Shown: positions 43,435 to 54,569 of the stretch, piece after piece | How the letters are laid out: each line of letters begins with the position of its first letter | Position numbering within the stretch: the first letter of the stretch is position 1 | Origin: Fragilariopsis cylindrus CCMP1102 | Lineage: Eukaryota; Bacillariophyta; Bacillariophyceae; Bacillariales; Bacillariaceae | Direction of reading: 5' to 3' | NCBI GenBank assembly: GCA_900095095.1 | Contig: FMBT01000290.1 | Location: 620,001-684,000 of the forward strand | Length of the DNA: 64,000 nt | The notes under the pieces: generated by a model | What the model was told of the DNA's origin: nothing | Databases searched by the model: none | Seen by the model: only the letters and a program-made list of their open reading frames with translations | Program-made: the position numbers and the translations under genes

Positions 43435-45629
43435 ATGCTTCCTTTTTCTAGAAAATATTTCACACCCGACGATGTATCTGTTCCATGTGTAAGTAAAAAA
43501 GAGCTTTCCGTATGATTGGTAGTCCTAGCCTGTCTTGCAAATCGACTTTTACTCCTGTCATGCACTTTTTTCAAGTAATAAAACAAAAAGTGGACACGGT
43601 AGATCTCACGCAAAATCGTCTCTTTTTTGTTCTTATATTATAGCGGGTACGACGTTGCGAGGCAGCAACATCGTCACCACTATTGTCGTCGCAACAACAA
43701 CAACACGATGGCGTCGGCGTCGGCGATGACAAGGATGATGAGGATTTAGAAGAAATAATGATAGTAAAACAACTACAACAAGATGAAGAAGAAGATGAAG
43801 AAGAAGAAATAGGATTACTTAATCAACCGGAAGAAATGACATGCACGATGAGAACATACCATAAAACATCAACTCCACCTATAGCAACATCATCTGCTGA
43901 CTTTTCTATTTTGCCACCATCCCATTCACAAAATCAAAATCGGCGGAGGAGATCTTCTTCTGATCACCATACAAAATCATCATCAGCAGTAGCAGTAGCA
44001 GCAACACCAACAGGATCAGCAACAAAAACCGGTCTTCCAGAATTGATTCTTACTCATGTACATTGTTATAACAACATGAATATGAAAAAGATGAACAAAA
44101 AAATCCCGTCTTCTTTTTCATCACCGAATTTGAAGGAAATGATGATAAATGGAAAAGAATCATCAGATAATAATGCTTTTCCTACTACTGCTACTGCTAC
44201 TACTGATGCTACTGCTACTGCTACTAGTGATGCTAGTAGTAGTATTAGCAACAATAATTATAAACCTATTCCATTTTCAAAACGATTTGATTCCTTTGGT
44301 TCCTCACATGAAAGATCGAAATCATTTCGTAGTATGGATCAACATCAGCAACAGCAACAACAACAACAACAACGTTTCTCGAGAAGTAATAGTCCATCAT
44401 TGAGACAACGAAGAAGTAGTTGTGATACTACTATTCAACAACAATCACATCAACATCATCATCAAGTACTGAAAGAAAAGATAATTATTCCTGTGAATGA
44501 TATAGCTAAGGTTCATATACACAACCATGATGATGATGGAAAGAATACCAAAAAGAATACAAAAAGGAAGAGCAGCAGTAACAATACAAATGCAACCACA
44601 AAAAATGAAGAACAAAATTATAAACGAACTATTGGTATAACAACTGCATCCAGTGGTTGGTATTATGAATTTATAATGGAAAGTATGAATGAACAATTAG
44701 TACTTATAACATTTCTTAAGGTTAATTCATTATCAACATCATCAACAACAAAAGTTATGGCGGCAACAACAGGAGGAGGAGGGTGGAACAAAACAAAAAT
44801 AGAGTTTGTTCCATTATTAAAACATCATAATCATAATCATAATAACCAAGATGGTACCGCAACAAGAAGTGCGGCGGACATTAGTAATATTCATAAATAT
44901 GGTGACAGTAGCAGCAGTAATATCGTTACCAACAACAACAGCATTAATGACAATACTGCTACAACTACTACCACTACTACCGGTGTCGATGGCGATAATG
45001 ATAATGATAATTATATTGATTTATTAAACAGATCAATTGAATCAAATCCATCGAATTTGACACAAACAACACAACAATCAAATAAATCATTATTTGATGT
45101 TGAAACATTTACAGCAAAACGAATGAAAGAACGATTGAAAAGAGATACAATATCAGAAAAAGTGGAACGTAGAATGCATCGATTTATATCAAGTTTAGAA
45201 GAACTATCAAATACCTTTAATAAATGTGCTTGTGGATGTCTTTATGATGATGATGATCCTACTAGCACTGCTGTTACTATTGTTAAAGCAGCGGTCATAT
45301 CATCATCCCTGGATAAAAACCATGGCGGTCGTTCTCGTCGTAATACTGCTTCTACTGTATCATCGTCTGATAATCAAAACAACGATATTGATGACGACGA
45401 CCAACAACATCATCATCAACAACAACCGGTGACGATGACCACCACCAACATAAAATATGAATTTGGTAGTGGTAGCTTGAAGAAGAGACAAGATCAAGAA
45501 GAACTGATGAGGTATGCACAAATACCATGCGGTTTAAGTGTAGAATCTCCCAGTGAAGATGACTATTCCTATTCTTCAGGTGTTGTTGATATATTACATC
45601 CTGTACGAATATTAACAAAGGATGTATAA
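43435..45629 (+). CDS. Low-complexity diatom protein, possible PH-like fold, two exons
   Basis: Exon 1 is 43435-43488 (18 codons, starting MLPFSRKYFTPDDVS); a 155-bp GTAAGT-to-TATAG intron leads to exon 2, 43644-45629, in frame. Total 680 residues. Much of it is Ser, Gln, His, Asn and Asp repeats. Two conserved-looking blocks stand out: KEKIIIPVNDIAKVHIHN and, after a linker, GITTASSGWYYEFIMESMNEQLVLITFLK, which together look like alternating strands and a final helix of a PH-type domain. The C-terminus (YAQIPCGLSVESPSEDDYSY, then VDILHPVRILTKDV) has possible phosphosites. No known family recognised; a membrane or signalling adaptor is possible. The first exon is inferred from phase and splice sites. 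Confidence 0.6.
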
Positions 45630-46258
45630 GTAGCAATATAAATTCGTTATTATTTTAAGTACAGTATATTCAATATTATAGTGTTTCATCTTCCTTCTTT
45701 GTTTCTCGTGTTACAATTTATATATTCATTCCAACTATATTAGGAATATAGTATTAGAAAACAGTTGCGTATCGTTTACCGTACTTCTAATAATTGTTTG
45801 AAGTTTGGGTGAAGAACCGAATGAATTGTTAGTACAGTAGGGTGATGCGTGCACCTAACTAAGTTGAGATCTTGGTGTGTGTCATCTTGGTGAAGTGTGT
45901 CGAAAGTTCAGTGCGGAGAGAAAATAATATAGTCAGTCACTAGCTACTAGTGATTGCGATTTGTGGACAAGTAAGTATTCTCGCGATTTTGAATTTGTAG
46001 AGACTGTTACAGTACTACTTCGAAGTACAGTACTGTACTTCGTTCATTCATTCGTGTCTCTGCTCCGACATTTCTCCGTTCTTTCTCATCAAGGGTACAG
46101 TATGAAGTACTAACTTAGTACCGTACAACATGTACACAACAGAAGACTCGACTCCTCCTAATGCATCATTGTAATTGTTGTGGGGAACTTACTTTTCGAT
46201 TGATTGGACCCGTCTTCTCGGTTGACGATATATTTCAAATTTGACATTACTAACAAAA
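45630..46258. other. Intergenic region with palindromes
   Basis: About 630 bp holding the 3' flank of the previous gene and the promoter of the LRR gene. It contains at least six TACTGTA/TACAGTA motifs and a perfect 22-bp palindrome at 46021-46042. No gene seen. Confidence 0.6.
46021..46042. repeat. Perfect 22-bp palindrome
   Basis: CGAAGTACAGT is followed directly by its own reverse complement. It lies about 220 bp upstream of the LRR gene start. It could be a dimeric protein-binding site or a by-product of the local TACAGTA motif. Confidence 0.9.
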
Positions 46259-49200
46259 ATGACAACGCCAGCGACATCGACATCGACATCGGTAGCGACA
46301 ACGCCAGCAACAGCGACATCGACAGCGACAACTCAGACTCAGACTCAGACTCATGATGATTATAATACCAGTAGTAACGAGAACAGCAACGGTGGTGACG
46401 ACGTAGACGACGTAGACGGCAATGATGACGAGGCTACTACTGCTGCTACTGCTGCTACTACTATAGCTTTGGCAAAAGAAATAGCAGAACAAATCCATTC
46501 TAGTGCTGATATATTATTGGAAAGATTATTTTCACATTTATCAAAATTACCTGAAGTATTAGAAGAAGAAGAATTAGTAGTAGAAGAAGATTGTACTAGT
46601 CCTACTACCACTACTACTAGTACTTGTACGTGTACATCACTTCTCGGTGAGAATGATAATGAGAATGATACACAACTGTTACAACGAGGTATAACAATTC
46701 CAGTTTCTGCTGTTGCATGGTTGTCCGGTCAATTCGATGCACTTGAAATAGTCAACAACAACAACAATAACAACAATAACAACAATACCAAAAGCGCTTC
46801 ATATTCAGAGACATATTCATATGATATTGAACAATGGATAGGAATAGAGTCAACAGTATCATTACGATATCGTTTGAATTTATTACGTTTTCTTTTACCA
46901 CGGATACAATTAATACGTGTAACACGACAACCATGGCCATTTACGACTACTGATAAAGATAATAATAATAATAATACTACTATAGATAGGATTGATAATG
47001 ATATTAATAGTGTAATAATAACAACAAACACAAACACAAACACAAAATTAAAATCGTGGTTTTGGCGGAAAAGGAGACATAGACATCAACAACAATTATT
47101 ACATACTACTACCTCCTCTACTACTACTGCTGCTGATGCTACTGTTGCTGCTGCTGAAGAATTTTTACGATATACTAAAATGTTGATACATGGTGGAGGT
47201 GGTGGTGGTGGTGGCAGTGGTGTTAGTACTAAATATGTAAATCTTCAAAGAGTATTCCCTAATGCAAAAGTATTAATATTAGAAGGAGTACCACCATCAT
47301 GGATTGACTTAAATAACCAGAATAAGAATCAGAATAATAATAATAACAATCAGAAAAATCCAGCTACTACTACTACTGGTTCTTGTTCTTGTTCTCATTC
47401 TTGTTCTACTCCTACTACTAGTCGGTTGCAAGTTATAACAGTACGGAAGGCTGCTATTTATAATTTAAATGAATTTTTAGGAACTTATCATCATCATCAT
47501 CATCATCATCGTCGGAAGAAGAAAGAGGAACAACAAGAAAGCATAATAACGGAAGAAAAAGAAGATGATGGTACAACAATCACAGGATTAGCATTAGCAT
47601 TATCAACAACAACAACACCACTACAACAAGAAAAAGTGACGTCCTTGTCGGTACCGTTACCGTTGCCCTCGTTATCGTTATCATTATCATTGACACATTT
47701 GAAATTAGAAAGTTGTTGCTTAGGTGAATTAACTATTGGTTTTATATCATCGATACAACAACTGGACCAATTAACATATTTGTCATTGCGGGATAACAAA
47801 TTTCGTAAATCTGGTACTATATTAAAAGCAATAAAAGGATTATGTAAATTACAATATATTGATATATCTAATAATTGTTTAATGAATAAATTTGGTCCAA
47901 ATGCCAATTTGTATTTAGGTGGACAGATACGTACAGTAAAGTTATCAGGTAATTTATTACGTACCTGTCAGGGTAGTGGATTGGAAAAATGTTACGCAAT
48001 ACAACATTTATACCTGGATAATAATTTAATTGATACTGTGATCGAAGTGTCGGGTCTAGTACGTTTACCTGAATTACAAACCATTCAATTACAAAATAAT
48101 CCATTCACTAGTAAAACAAATTCAACAACTACTAAAAGAAAAGAAGATAGTACTAATAATAATAACGATAATTATATTAGCAACAGCAATAATCCATCAT
48201 ACGATCCTGATTGGAAAATTCGTCTATGGACATGGTTTCAACAAGAACGACGTGTCATCAATCCTTTAGAATTACCTAATATCGGGAAGAGGAGGATGAC
48301 AAAAGATGAATGGGATCGTATCCAACAAGAGTCCTTCTCGTCGTCGTCGTCGTCGTCGTCGTCATCAGTATTGCTCGCCATCGACGACACGAACGCTATT
48401 ACTACTGCTACTGCTGCTGCTGCTACTACTACAAGTATCGGAATTGAAACTGAAATTGAAACTCATGCCGTCGGCGATGACGACATAGTTGTAGCAGCAG
48501 CTGGTGACGATACACCACCACTACTAGCCGATGATAGTACATCATCTTCGGTAACGGAAGATTCTAGCATTTTCTTAGGATCTCCATTACGACCAGTCCG
48601 GAATCGTAAAGTTACTAAGACGTCCAAACCACGTCAAGCCAAGATTAATAATAATAATACTGGCGATGTTAAGATCCATAATAATAACAATAGTACTACA
48701 AAAGGTGAGAGGAGGCAGCGAAGTAAGAAAAAGATGTCCTCTCACTCATCAGGACGACGACGAATGCAGCCACTGAAAACATCTCCTAAAATGTATGATT
48801 CTTCTACTAACTTCATAACTGATACCCACGATGGAGACGAGAAGATACACTCAACCTCCACCGATGGCGTCGGTGGCCTTGACCTTTCTTTTTCGCTCGA
48901 AGACGTACTCGTCTCACTTCAACAGCCACATCCACAGCAACAAGAAAGCGAGAAACTGGATCAGATAATAGAAATTAAAGAAGAAGAAAGAAGTAATCAA
49001 CAGCATGGGGATAAGGAACTATCTACCTCAGAAATTGTGTCATCAAAGACGGAGGAGGGTGAAATTGTGTCATCCATCGATAATGTAGAGGAGGAAAAAG
49101 TTGGCGGCGAGGAAAATGTCATTCGCACGAGTCCATATACTAATAATCGAAACAATCCGTTCATCGAAGAAAATGAAAACGATGTCTCGAAAGAAGAATC

Positions 49201-51280
49201 TGGTAGTAATGACGTCATAAATGATTCTACGATGGTTCTCGATCAGAAAAAGGAGATGGGGGACGATAAATTGATTGCCTCGAAAAGTGAACCAGAAAAT
49301 TCGAAACTGGAAGATGATTGTCACGAAGCTGACAAGGAATCATCTAGCATCAGAGATAACATTGACGAAGAAGACGATCAAGACCAATCGAGAACAACCG
49401 ATGAAGCTTCCACTACGGAGAGTGCAATTTCAACACCGCGGTCTTCGCCTCAAAGACCAAAGATCGCAACAGCAACATCAGCGCCGATGATCAACATCGA
49501 GGATCGTATTTTTCTGAAACCTAAGATGGCAACTATAAAACTATCTCGTGGTGCACCCAGTTACAGTAAAACTTTTGACGTGTTGGATTCTGACTGGGAA
49601 GAATTAATCAAACGAGCATCCGAAGGTCGTATACCAGATGGTTTGCTCAAGTCCCCTGTAGAAACGACGAATGAATCCAGAAATAGTGGTGCCATCGGTG
49701 ATGATGGAAATGTTTTTTCGGATAAGGTAACTGATTTGTTGGTAGCAAATACTACTACTGAATCTGCTACCCGTTTGGACACTACCGCTGTTGACCCAGC
49801 CTCGGCTTCGCGTTCCGCTTCCAGTAGTGGTTCGATATTGGATCCCTCACTTACGTCAAACAGAATAAAAACCGCTCTACCAGAGCATGTATGGCAAGAC
49901 GATAATTCTGTACTCAGTAGCTTGGGCGGTGTTAGCCGAGATGACCTTCTTCCAAAAAGAGCCAGTAAATTTCAACTTGCAGAGGAGAATTCGGAATTCG
50001 ACGGTCCCGACTCATGCCGTGGGATGAATGTGGTAGAAAACTTACACCTGTACTTTGATAGCTATGTCTTTCCGACGTCAATTCCCGATATCCCCCAATC
50101 CGTTCTCGAAGAAATGGAAGTAAATGAAGATGACTGGCAGCTAACAACGTTATATCATCCACGGATCCAGCTCTGGCCCGACGATCGACGCCTACTGGAA
50201 CGGAAACGTATCATGTCAGCATCAAGAATACTTGACAGTGCTGACTGGACAGCCAATCGGGAACGATTTTTGAGAGTTTGGGAAGAGGACATTGTTCCGT
50301 GTGGCAAACCGGCATTGAGACGTCTTCAACCAAACCGACGAATTAGACTTGGCTTCCACGGTGACAAGTTGTCTGAAGATTCAGATGTTAACGCGTACTC
50401 GGAATGTCGGAAGGTATTACTGTGTTTGTCTTCTGAAGCGTTATATGTTATAACTGAAAAAGACGATATAACGATTGGTTATCAACAACAAGCGAAAAAG
50501 AGAAGATTTCCATTACCAATTGATCGAGGAGATCGCTTCAGGGATGCGCCGTGGCCACATGCTGTAGCTCGTCATTCTTTGGGTGATCTTCAGGCGATCT
50601 GTATCGGCTTTGAGTTTCAGCGGCTTACCCTCCGATTCAAAAACACGTCGCAACTTCCAACATCATCGGATCCATTTGTGTATGTCTTGTTGACTGGTGA
50701 CAAACGATCGACCGTACGAATTTTTCAAGAGATTCAAAAACTTGCAAAAGATTTATATGAAAACAACGGCATCACTAATATTGGATCATCATCTTTGAAC
50801 AACAAAAAGAACAGCGTTAACAGTATAGTTATTGAAAATGATTCTCAACTTGTCTTCGATGGATTAAATAATTTAATTGAATCCAGCGGCGATCAACAAC
50901 AAACAATCGGTACCATACTGCATTTTCAAATTGTACAACAACGATGGAATCGTGGTAATCGTGGTACAGTCCGTCGTGTATGTGTCGTGACAGATACAAG
51001 GATTATGTTATTAGATGAAGATTATACAGCGGATGGACATGATTTGTCTACTGTCACCGTCAAGGGTGATAAAATGGCAGAGGTTAAATACCGCTTAGTA
51101 GATCAGGCTACATTATCTCTTGTGTCACAAGTCCAAGCAGCCAATACCGACCCATGTTCTATTACAATTCTCATTACACCGAGTGCACTTTCACGAACAC
51201 ATCGTTGGAGATTAATATGTCGTGATAGAGAAGGTGCAGAACGTCTTGTCGAAGATGCAAGAAAGGCGTTAGAAAGTTAA
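46259..51280 (+). CDS. Large leucine-rich-repeat protein, STK11IP/nischarin-like
   Basis: Single exon, 1,673 residues from the ATG at 46259. A Thr/Asn-rich N-terminus includes a helical region with EIAEQIHSSADILLERLFSHL. Residues about 474-617 hold LRR units such as LTYLSLRDNKFRKSGTILKAIKGL, LQYIDISNNCLM, IRTVKLSGNLL, IQHLYLDNNLID and LQTIQLQNNPF. A basic linker and a long acidic disordered region follow. The C-terminus has two PH-like regions (about 1300-1500 and 1547-1671, ending WRLICRDREGAERLVEDARKAL). N-terminal LRRs with C-terminal PH-like domains is the plan of STK11IP (LKB1-interacting) and nischarin-type proteins, which act at endosomal or lysosomal membranes. The comparison is by architecture; partner unknown. 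Histidine, Ser and Gly runs are present. Confidence 0.7.
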   Translation: MTTPATSTSTSVATTPATATSTATTQTQTQTHDDYNTSSNENSNGGDDVDDVDGNDDEATTAATAATTIALAKEIAEQIHSSADILLERLFSHLSKLPEVLEEEELVVEEDCTSPTTTTTSTCTCTSLLGENDNENDTQLLQRGITIPVSAVAWLSGQFDALEIVNNNNNNNNNNNTKSASYSETYSYDIEQWIGIESTVSLRYRLNLLRFLLPRIQLIRVTRQPWPFTTTDKDNNNNNTTIDRIDNDINSVIITTNTNTNTKLKSWFWRKRRHRHQQQLLHTTTSSTTTAADATVAAAEEFLRYTKMLIHGGGGGGGGSGVSTKYVNLQRVFPNAKVLILEGVPPSWIDLNNQNKNQNNNNNNQKNPATTTTGSCSCSHSCSTPTTSRLQVITVRKAAIYNLNEFLGTYHHHHHHHRRKKKEEQQESIITEEKEDDGTTITGLALALSTTTTPLQQEKVTSLSVPLPLPSLSLSLSLTHLKLESCCLGELTIGFISSIQQLDQLTYLSLRDNKFRKSGTILKAIKGLCKLQYIDISNNCLMNKFGPNANLYLGGQIRTVKLSGNLLRTCQGSGLEKCYAIQHLYLDNNLIDTVIEVSGLVRLPELQTIQLQNNPFTSKTNSTTTKRKEDSTNNNNDNYISNSNNPSYDPDWKIRLWTWFQQERRVINPLELPNIGKRRMTKDEWDRIQQESFSSSSSSSSSSVLLAIDDTNAITTATAAAATTTSIGIETEIETHAVGDDDIVVAAAGDDTPPLLADDSTSSSVTEDSSIFLGSPLRPVRNRKVTKTSKPRQAKINNNNTGDVKIHNNNNSTTKGERRQRSKKKMSSHSSGRRRMQPLKTSPKMYDSSTNFITDTHDGDEKIHSTSTDGVGGLDLSFSLEDVLVSLQQPHPQQQESEKLDQIIEIKEEERSNQQHGDKELSTSEIVSSKTEEGEIVSSIDNVEEEKVGGEENVIRTSPYTNNRNNPFIEENENDVSKEESGSNDVINDSTMVLDQKKEMGDDKLIASKSEPENSKLEDDCHEADKESSSIRDNIDEEDDQDQSRTTDEASTTESAISTPRSSPQRPKIATATSAPMINIEDRIFLKPKMATIKLSRGAPSYSKTFDVLDSDWEELIKRASEGRIPDGLLKSPVETTNESRNSGAIGDDGNVFSDKVTDLLVANTTTESATRLDTTAVDPASASRSASSSGSILDPSLTSNRIKTALPEHVWQDDNSVLSSLGGVSRDDLLPKRASKFQLAEENSEFDGPDSCRGMNVVENLHLYFDSYVFPTSIPDIPQSVLEEMEVNEDDWQLTTLYHPRIQLWPDDRRLLERKRIMSASRILDSADWTANRERFLRVWEEDIVPCGKPALRRLQPNRRIRLGFHGDKLSEDSDVNAYSECRKVLLCLSSEALYVITEKDDITIGYQQQAKKRRFPLPIDRGDRFRDAPWPHAVARHSLGDLQAICIGFEFQRLTLRFKNTSQLPTSSDPFVYVLLTGDKRSTVRIFQEIQKLAKDLYENNGITNIGSSSLNNKKNSVNSIVIENDSQLVFDGLNNLIESSGDQQQTIGTILHFQIVQQRWNRGNRGTVRRVCVVTDTRIMLLDEDYTADGHDLSTVTVKGDKMAEVKYRLVDQATLSLVSQVQAANTDPCSITILITPSALSRTHRWRLICRDREGAERLVEDARKALES

Positions 51281-51960
51281 TAGAATAATAGTATATGTTT
51301 GTCCCCCAAAATAAATAGGTGTGCCCCCTTATTTTAGTAGAAGCCTTCAGATAAGATTCCCGCTTCCCCCGCACGCGCCAAGAATTAATTTTAATCCCGC
51401 ACGATCGTGAGAAAAGCTTTCAATCGCGGGCTACTCGCAAATGTGTTTTGCGCGCGCCCGAAAAAACTCAACGCTTCACAGGGGGGGGGGAGGGCATCCT
51501 GATTTCTAGATCACGTACAAGTACAATGGAAAAAAGAGCATAAGAATGAGCGTCAAAGTCGTCGATTAATTATTTCCATCTTCGTTATTAACAACGGTAT
51601 TCAATTGCATCTCTTCTATATTATATTCGACTATTTTTCGTTACTGTACAGTCGATGTCCTCGTGGTAACCGTCGTCTTATCACCAAAATATCATCAATC
51701 ATCAAAGAAAGTACGCATCTGGTGTGGACCACCTGGACTGTATCAGATCTAGCTACCGTAGTACCTACCATAGTACTTCAAGTTGCCTAATATTACGACC
51801 AACTAATTGGTAGGGTTTGTCTCGTAAAATTGAAAGGTGGGTATGTGAATGACAGATAAAGAGAGAGAAAGAGACAGAGAGACGAGACATCAATCATCAT
51901 CCTACAGTACAGTATAGTACAGTACAGTACGTTGGATATAATAATAATAATACTATTATT
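51281..51960. other. Intergenic region
   Basis: About 680 bp with C/G-rich fragments (CCCGCACG at two places near 51369 and 51400), a ten-G run near 51481, and a cluster of TACAGTA/AGTACAGTA motifs at about 51903-51930, 30 bp before the sulfotransferase start. No gene seen. Confidence 0.55.
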
Positions 51961-53892
51961 ATGTTGTTCACTACTACTAAGATAACAACACGACGACGAC
52001 ATTATTGTGTAGTATTACCGACAATAATTGTGTTTGCAACGATTTATTTTATCTTGGTTCATAAAATTTCTTTTGATTTAAAAAATTATCAGAATAATCT
52101 AACCTCGACAAACTATGGTGATCATCCAACAACAGCAACAATAACAACAAAGAAGAAGAAGAAGAAGAATAAACAGAAGAATAAACAGAAAAAGAAAAAG
52201 AAGAACAAATTTATAGCTATTCATATTGGTCCACATAAAACTGGAACAACATCCATACAACATGATTCAACAGGTCATTTAAAAACATATAAAAAGGCAT
52301 TGAAAGAAGATCATGTTGTTTATATTGGACGTGATGCCAGAATTGCACCTTCACCCCCAAAGAGAAAAAAATTAGTCAGGAGAATATTTTCATGTATGGT
52401 TCAAACATATAATGAGAATGAGAATGATTTTAGTAGTAAGTATTATAATGATAATGTTATTACTGTTGATGACGATGACGATGAGGATGAGGATGACGAT
52501 GACGTTGAGGTTGACGATGAGGATGACGTTGACGATGAGGAGGATGTTGACAACGATGATAATGAGTATGATGAAACACAAAAATTGCGATTACAAAGAT
52601 TATTGTTAGATGAATGCGTACCAAAAAAGTATCAACATGTCTTCCAATATAATATATTAGAATCCGATGAATCTAATAGTAAATTTATACCAGAATATTT
52701 CCAAAACAACAATGACAACGATATATTTGATTATATGAATACCATACAACAAAAAATATTATTTGATATATTTGATTATACTGAAATTTTGGTCATTGGT
52801 GTGTATCGACCATATGCCGAACGATTGATTAGTTCGTATAAGGAATATACAAAAGTAAGTTGTTTAAGTGTGAAAAGAGAAAAAGAGAAATGTTTAAATA
52901 TCTGGAACGATTTTATCATGAAATTTGTGAGTAAAAAAAAGGTGGATGATTACCGTTCCCATATGAAAAAGTTTCAATATAATACAAATATTGATAATAC
53001 ATTATTGAATTTAATACCAAAATATGCACCCTACGCTAAGATAAAAATATTGTATTATTTTGTATTGAAAGAAGAAGCGCAACAACAACAACAAATAGTG
53101 GATAATAATAGTAATAATTATGGTAGTATCACCACAGATTTATACTGTAATGGACTTGGTGTAGATAGGACACCAAAAACATGTCAAGTTAGTAAAGAAA
53201 ATGATTTATTACTACAACATGAGAAACAAATACAAAATGTTGGATATTCGAGTGCTAGTATTTATTATCATGATACTATATATAAAGGCATACAAAAATC
53301 CAAGCATTCCAATTGGAGTGATGGTAGTACAACAAACACAAAAGAGGATATTTCATCATTATTATCATCATTGACAACAGCAGCATATAATAATAAGAAT
53401 ACTAATACTACAGCAACAGCAAGAAGTGTACCACCACCACCACCACCACCAGCAACAGCAACATGGAGTCAATTAGAACAATATCATACCAAAATACTTG
53501 GTATGAATGCCAAGAATAATTTACCATTACTATGTCCTACTAAGAATCAATTAGAAATGGTACTAGAGAAATCATTACAATTTGAAGAAAAGATATTCAA
53601 TAATACTATATCACCATTGCCGTTACCAGCGTCATCGTCATCGTCCTCGTCATCGTCATCGTCCTCGTCATCATTATTATTGAAAACAGCAACAACAACA
53701 ACAATAGAACAACAACAGCAACAACTCAAACATCTCAAACAAAGAATCAAAGAACAACATATACAAAACTTTTGGAAATTAAGTTTAGAAAAAAAATCTT
53801 TTTGTTCACTAGATGTTCAAAAACTTTTTAGTGATAAAGTATCATCATGGGAACAATTATTTACTGAAAGATTACGTATAGAAACATGGTAA
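51961..53892 (+). CDS. Golgi-type sulfotransferase
   Basis: Single exon, 643 residues. A short basic N-terminus and one membrane span (LPTIIVFATIYFILV) predict a type II Golgi protein. IGPHKTGTTSIQ (about residues 89-100) is the 5'-phosphosulfate-binding loop for PAPS, and VYRPYAERLISSYKEY (about 281-296) is the matching 3'-phosphate region with Arg and Ser. It would transfer sulfate from PAPS to a glycan or other secreted substrate; diatoms make sulfated polysaccharides. A Lys tract precedes the first motif, and the middle has a very acidic Asp/Glu/Val run that is a GATGACGAT-type repeat in DNA. Tail inserts of Ser, Pro and Gln runs. The region of the final motif and the C-terminus (FWKLSLEKKSFCSL) look intact. 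Confidence 0.85.
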   Translation: MLFTTTKITTRRRHYCVVLPTIIVFATIYFILVHKISFDLKNYQNNLTSTNYGDHPTTATITTKKKKKKNKQKNKQKKKKKNKFIAIHIGPHKTGTTSIQHDSTGHLKTYKKALKEDHVVYIGRDARIAPSPPKRKKLVRRIFSCMVQTYNENENDFSSKYYNDNVITVDDDDDEDEDDDDVEVDDEDDVDDEEDVDNDDNEYDETQKLRLQRLLLDECVPKKYQHVFQYNILESDESNSKFIPEYFQNNNDNDIFDYMNTIQQKILFDIFDYTEILVIGVYRPYAERLISSYKEYTKVSCLSVKREKEKCLNIWNDFIMKFVSKKKVDDYRSHMKKFQYNTNIDNTLLNLIPKYAPYAKIKILYYFVLKEEAQQQQQIVDNNSNNYGSITTDLYCNGLGVDRTPKTCQVSKENDLLLQHEKQIQNVGYSSASIYYHDTIYKGIQKSKHSNWSDGSTTNTKEDISSLLSSLTTAAYNNKNTNTTATARSVPPPPPPPATATWSQLEQYHTKILGMNAKNNLPLLCPTKNQLEMVLEKSLQFEEKIFNNTISPLPLPASSSSSSSSSSSSSSLLLKTATTTTIEQQQQQLKHLKQRIKEQHIQNFWKLSLEKKSFCSLDVQKLFSDKVSSWEQLFTERLRIETW

Positions 53893-54569
53893 AGTTTGCT
53901 GTAGTAAAATAATATAAAAATTGTGTTAAAAAGTCAAATAATAATGGTTGTACCTTATATTATATCAAATTTTTGTTATTGCCATCATTCTCTTTTTTAT
54001 TAGAAGAGGAAGAAAGTAGTGACTCACTCGGAAATGGCAATCGTAGTACAACCCTTGTAAATGTCCAGCAGAACGAAACGTCGGTTGGTATAACGTTGTA
54101 CAAGTTTCACTCCAATGCAGTTATATATATATTCGTTTCTTCCAACACGTCCAATATATTAATTTCTTGACATGTCTCTCATCTTGCCATACCATGCCGT
54201 TTCATTCATTCAGCATCGGTAGGTACCCCCTACACTCATTTTAATCACTAATAGCCAAATATACATTTGAACCAAACTATGTGAAGCGCATGCCCCTGGT
54301 AGCGCGAAACTGGTAAAGCGAAGTGAGAAGTTCTGAAAGAGAAGATTTGAAAATTTCAAATCTGAAAGAGAAGATTTGAAAAATTTCAAAAAGAAGACAT
54401 AAAAAATGTAAAGATCTAGCTAGGAGTGAAAGCAACGCCATTTTTTTGCACTTTTTTTGGGCGAAAACCCCGTCTTAAGATCCAAAAACGCAATCAAAAC
54501 GACGTCGTCAAAAAAAGCAACACAATTAATTACAATAATATCAGAGTAAAAGAAACAATCAAGTCAAGA
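53893..54569. other. Intergenic region
   Basis: About 680 bp. A 27-bp direct repeat, starting TGAAAGAGAAGATTTGAAAA, is tandem at about 54336-54396. A short frame at 53973-54170 is probably chance. The last part is the promoter of the broken gene. Confidence 0.55.
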
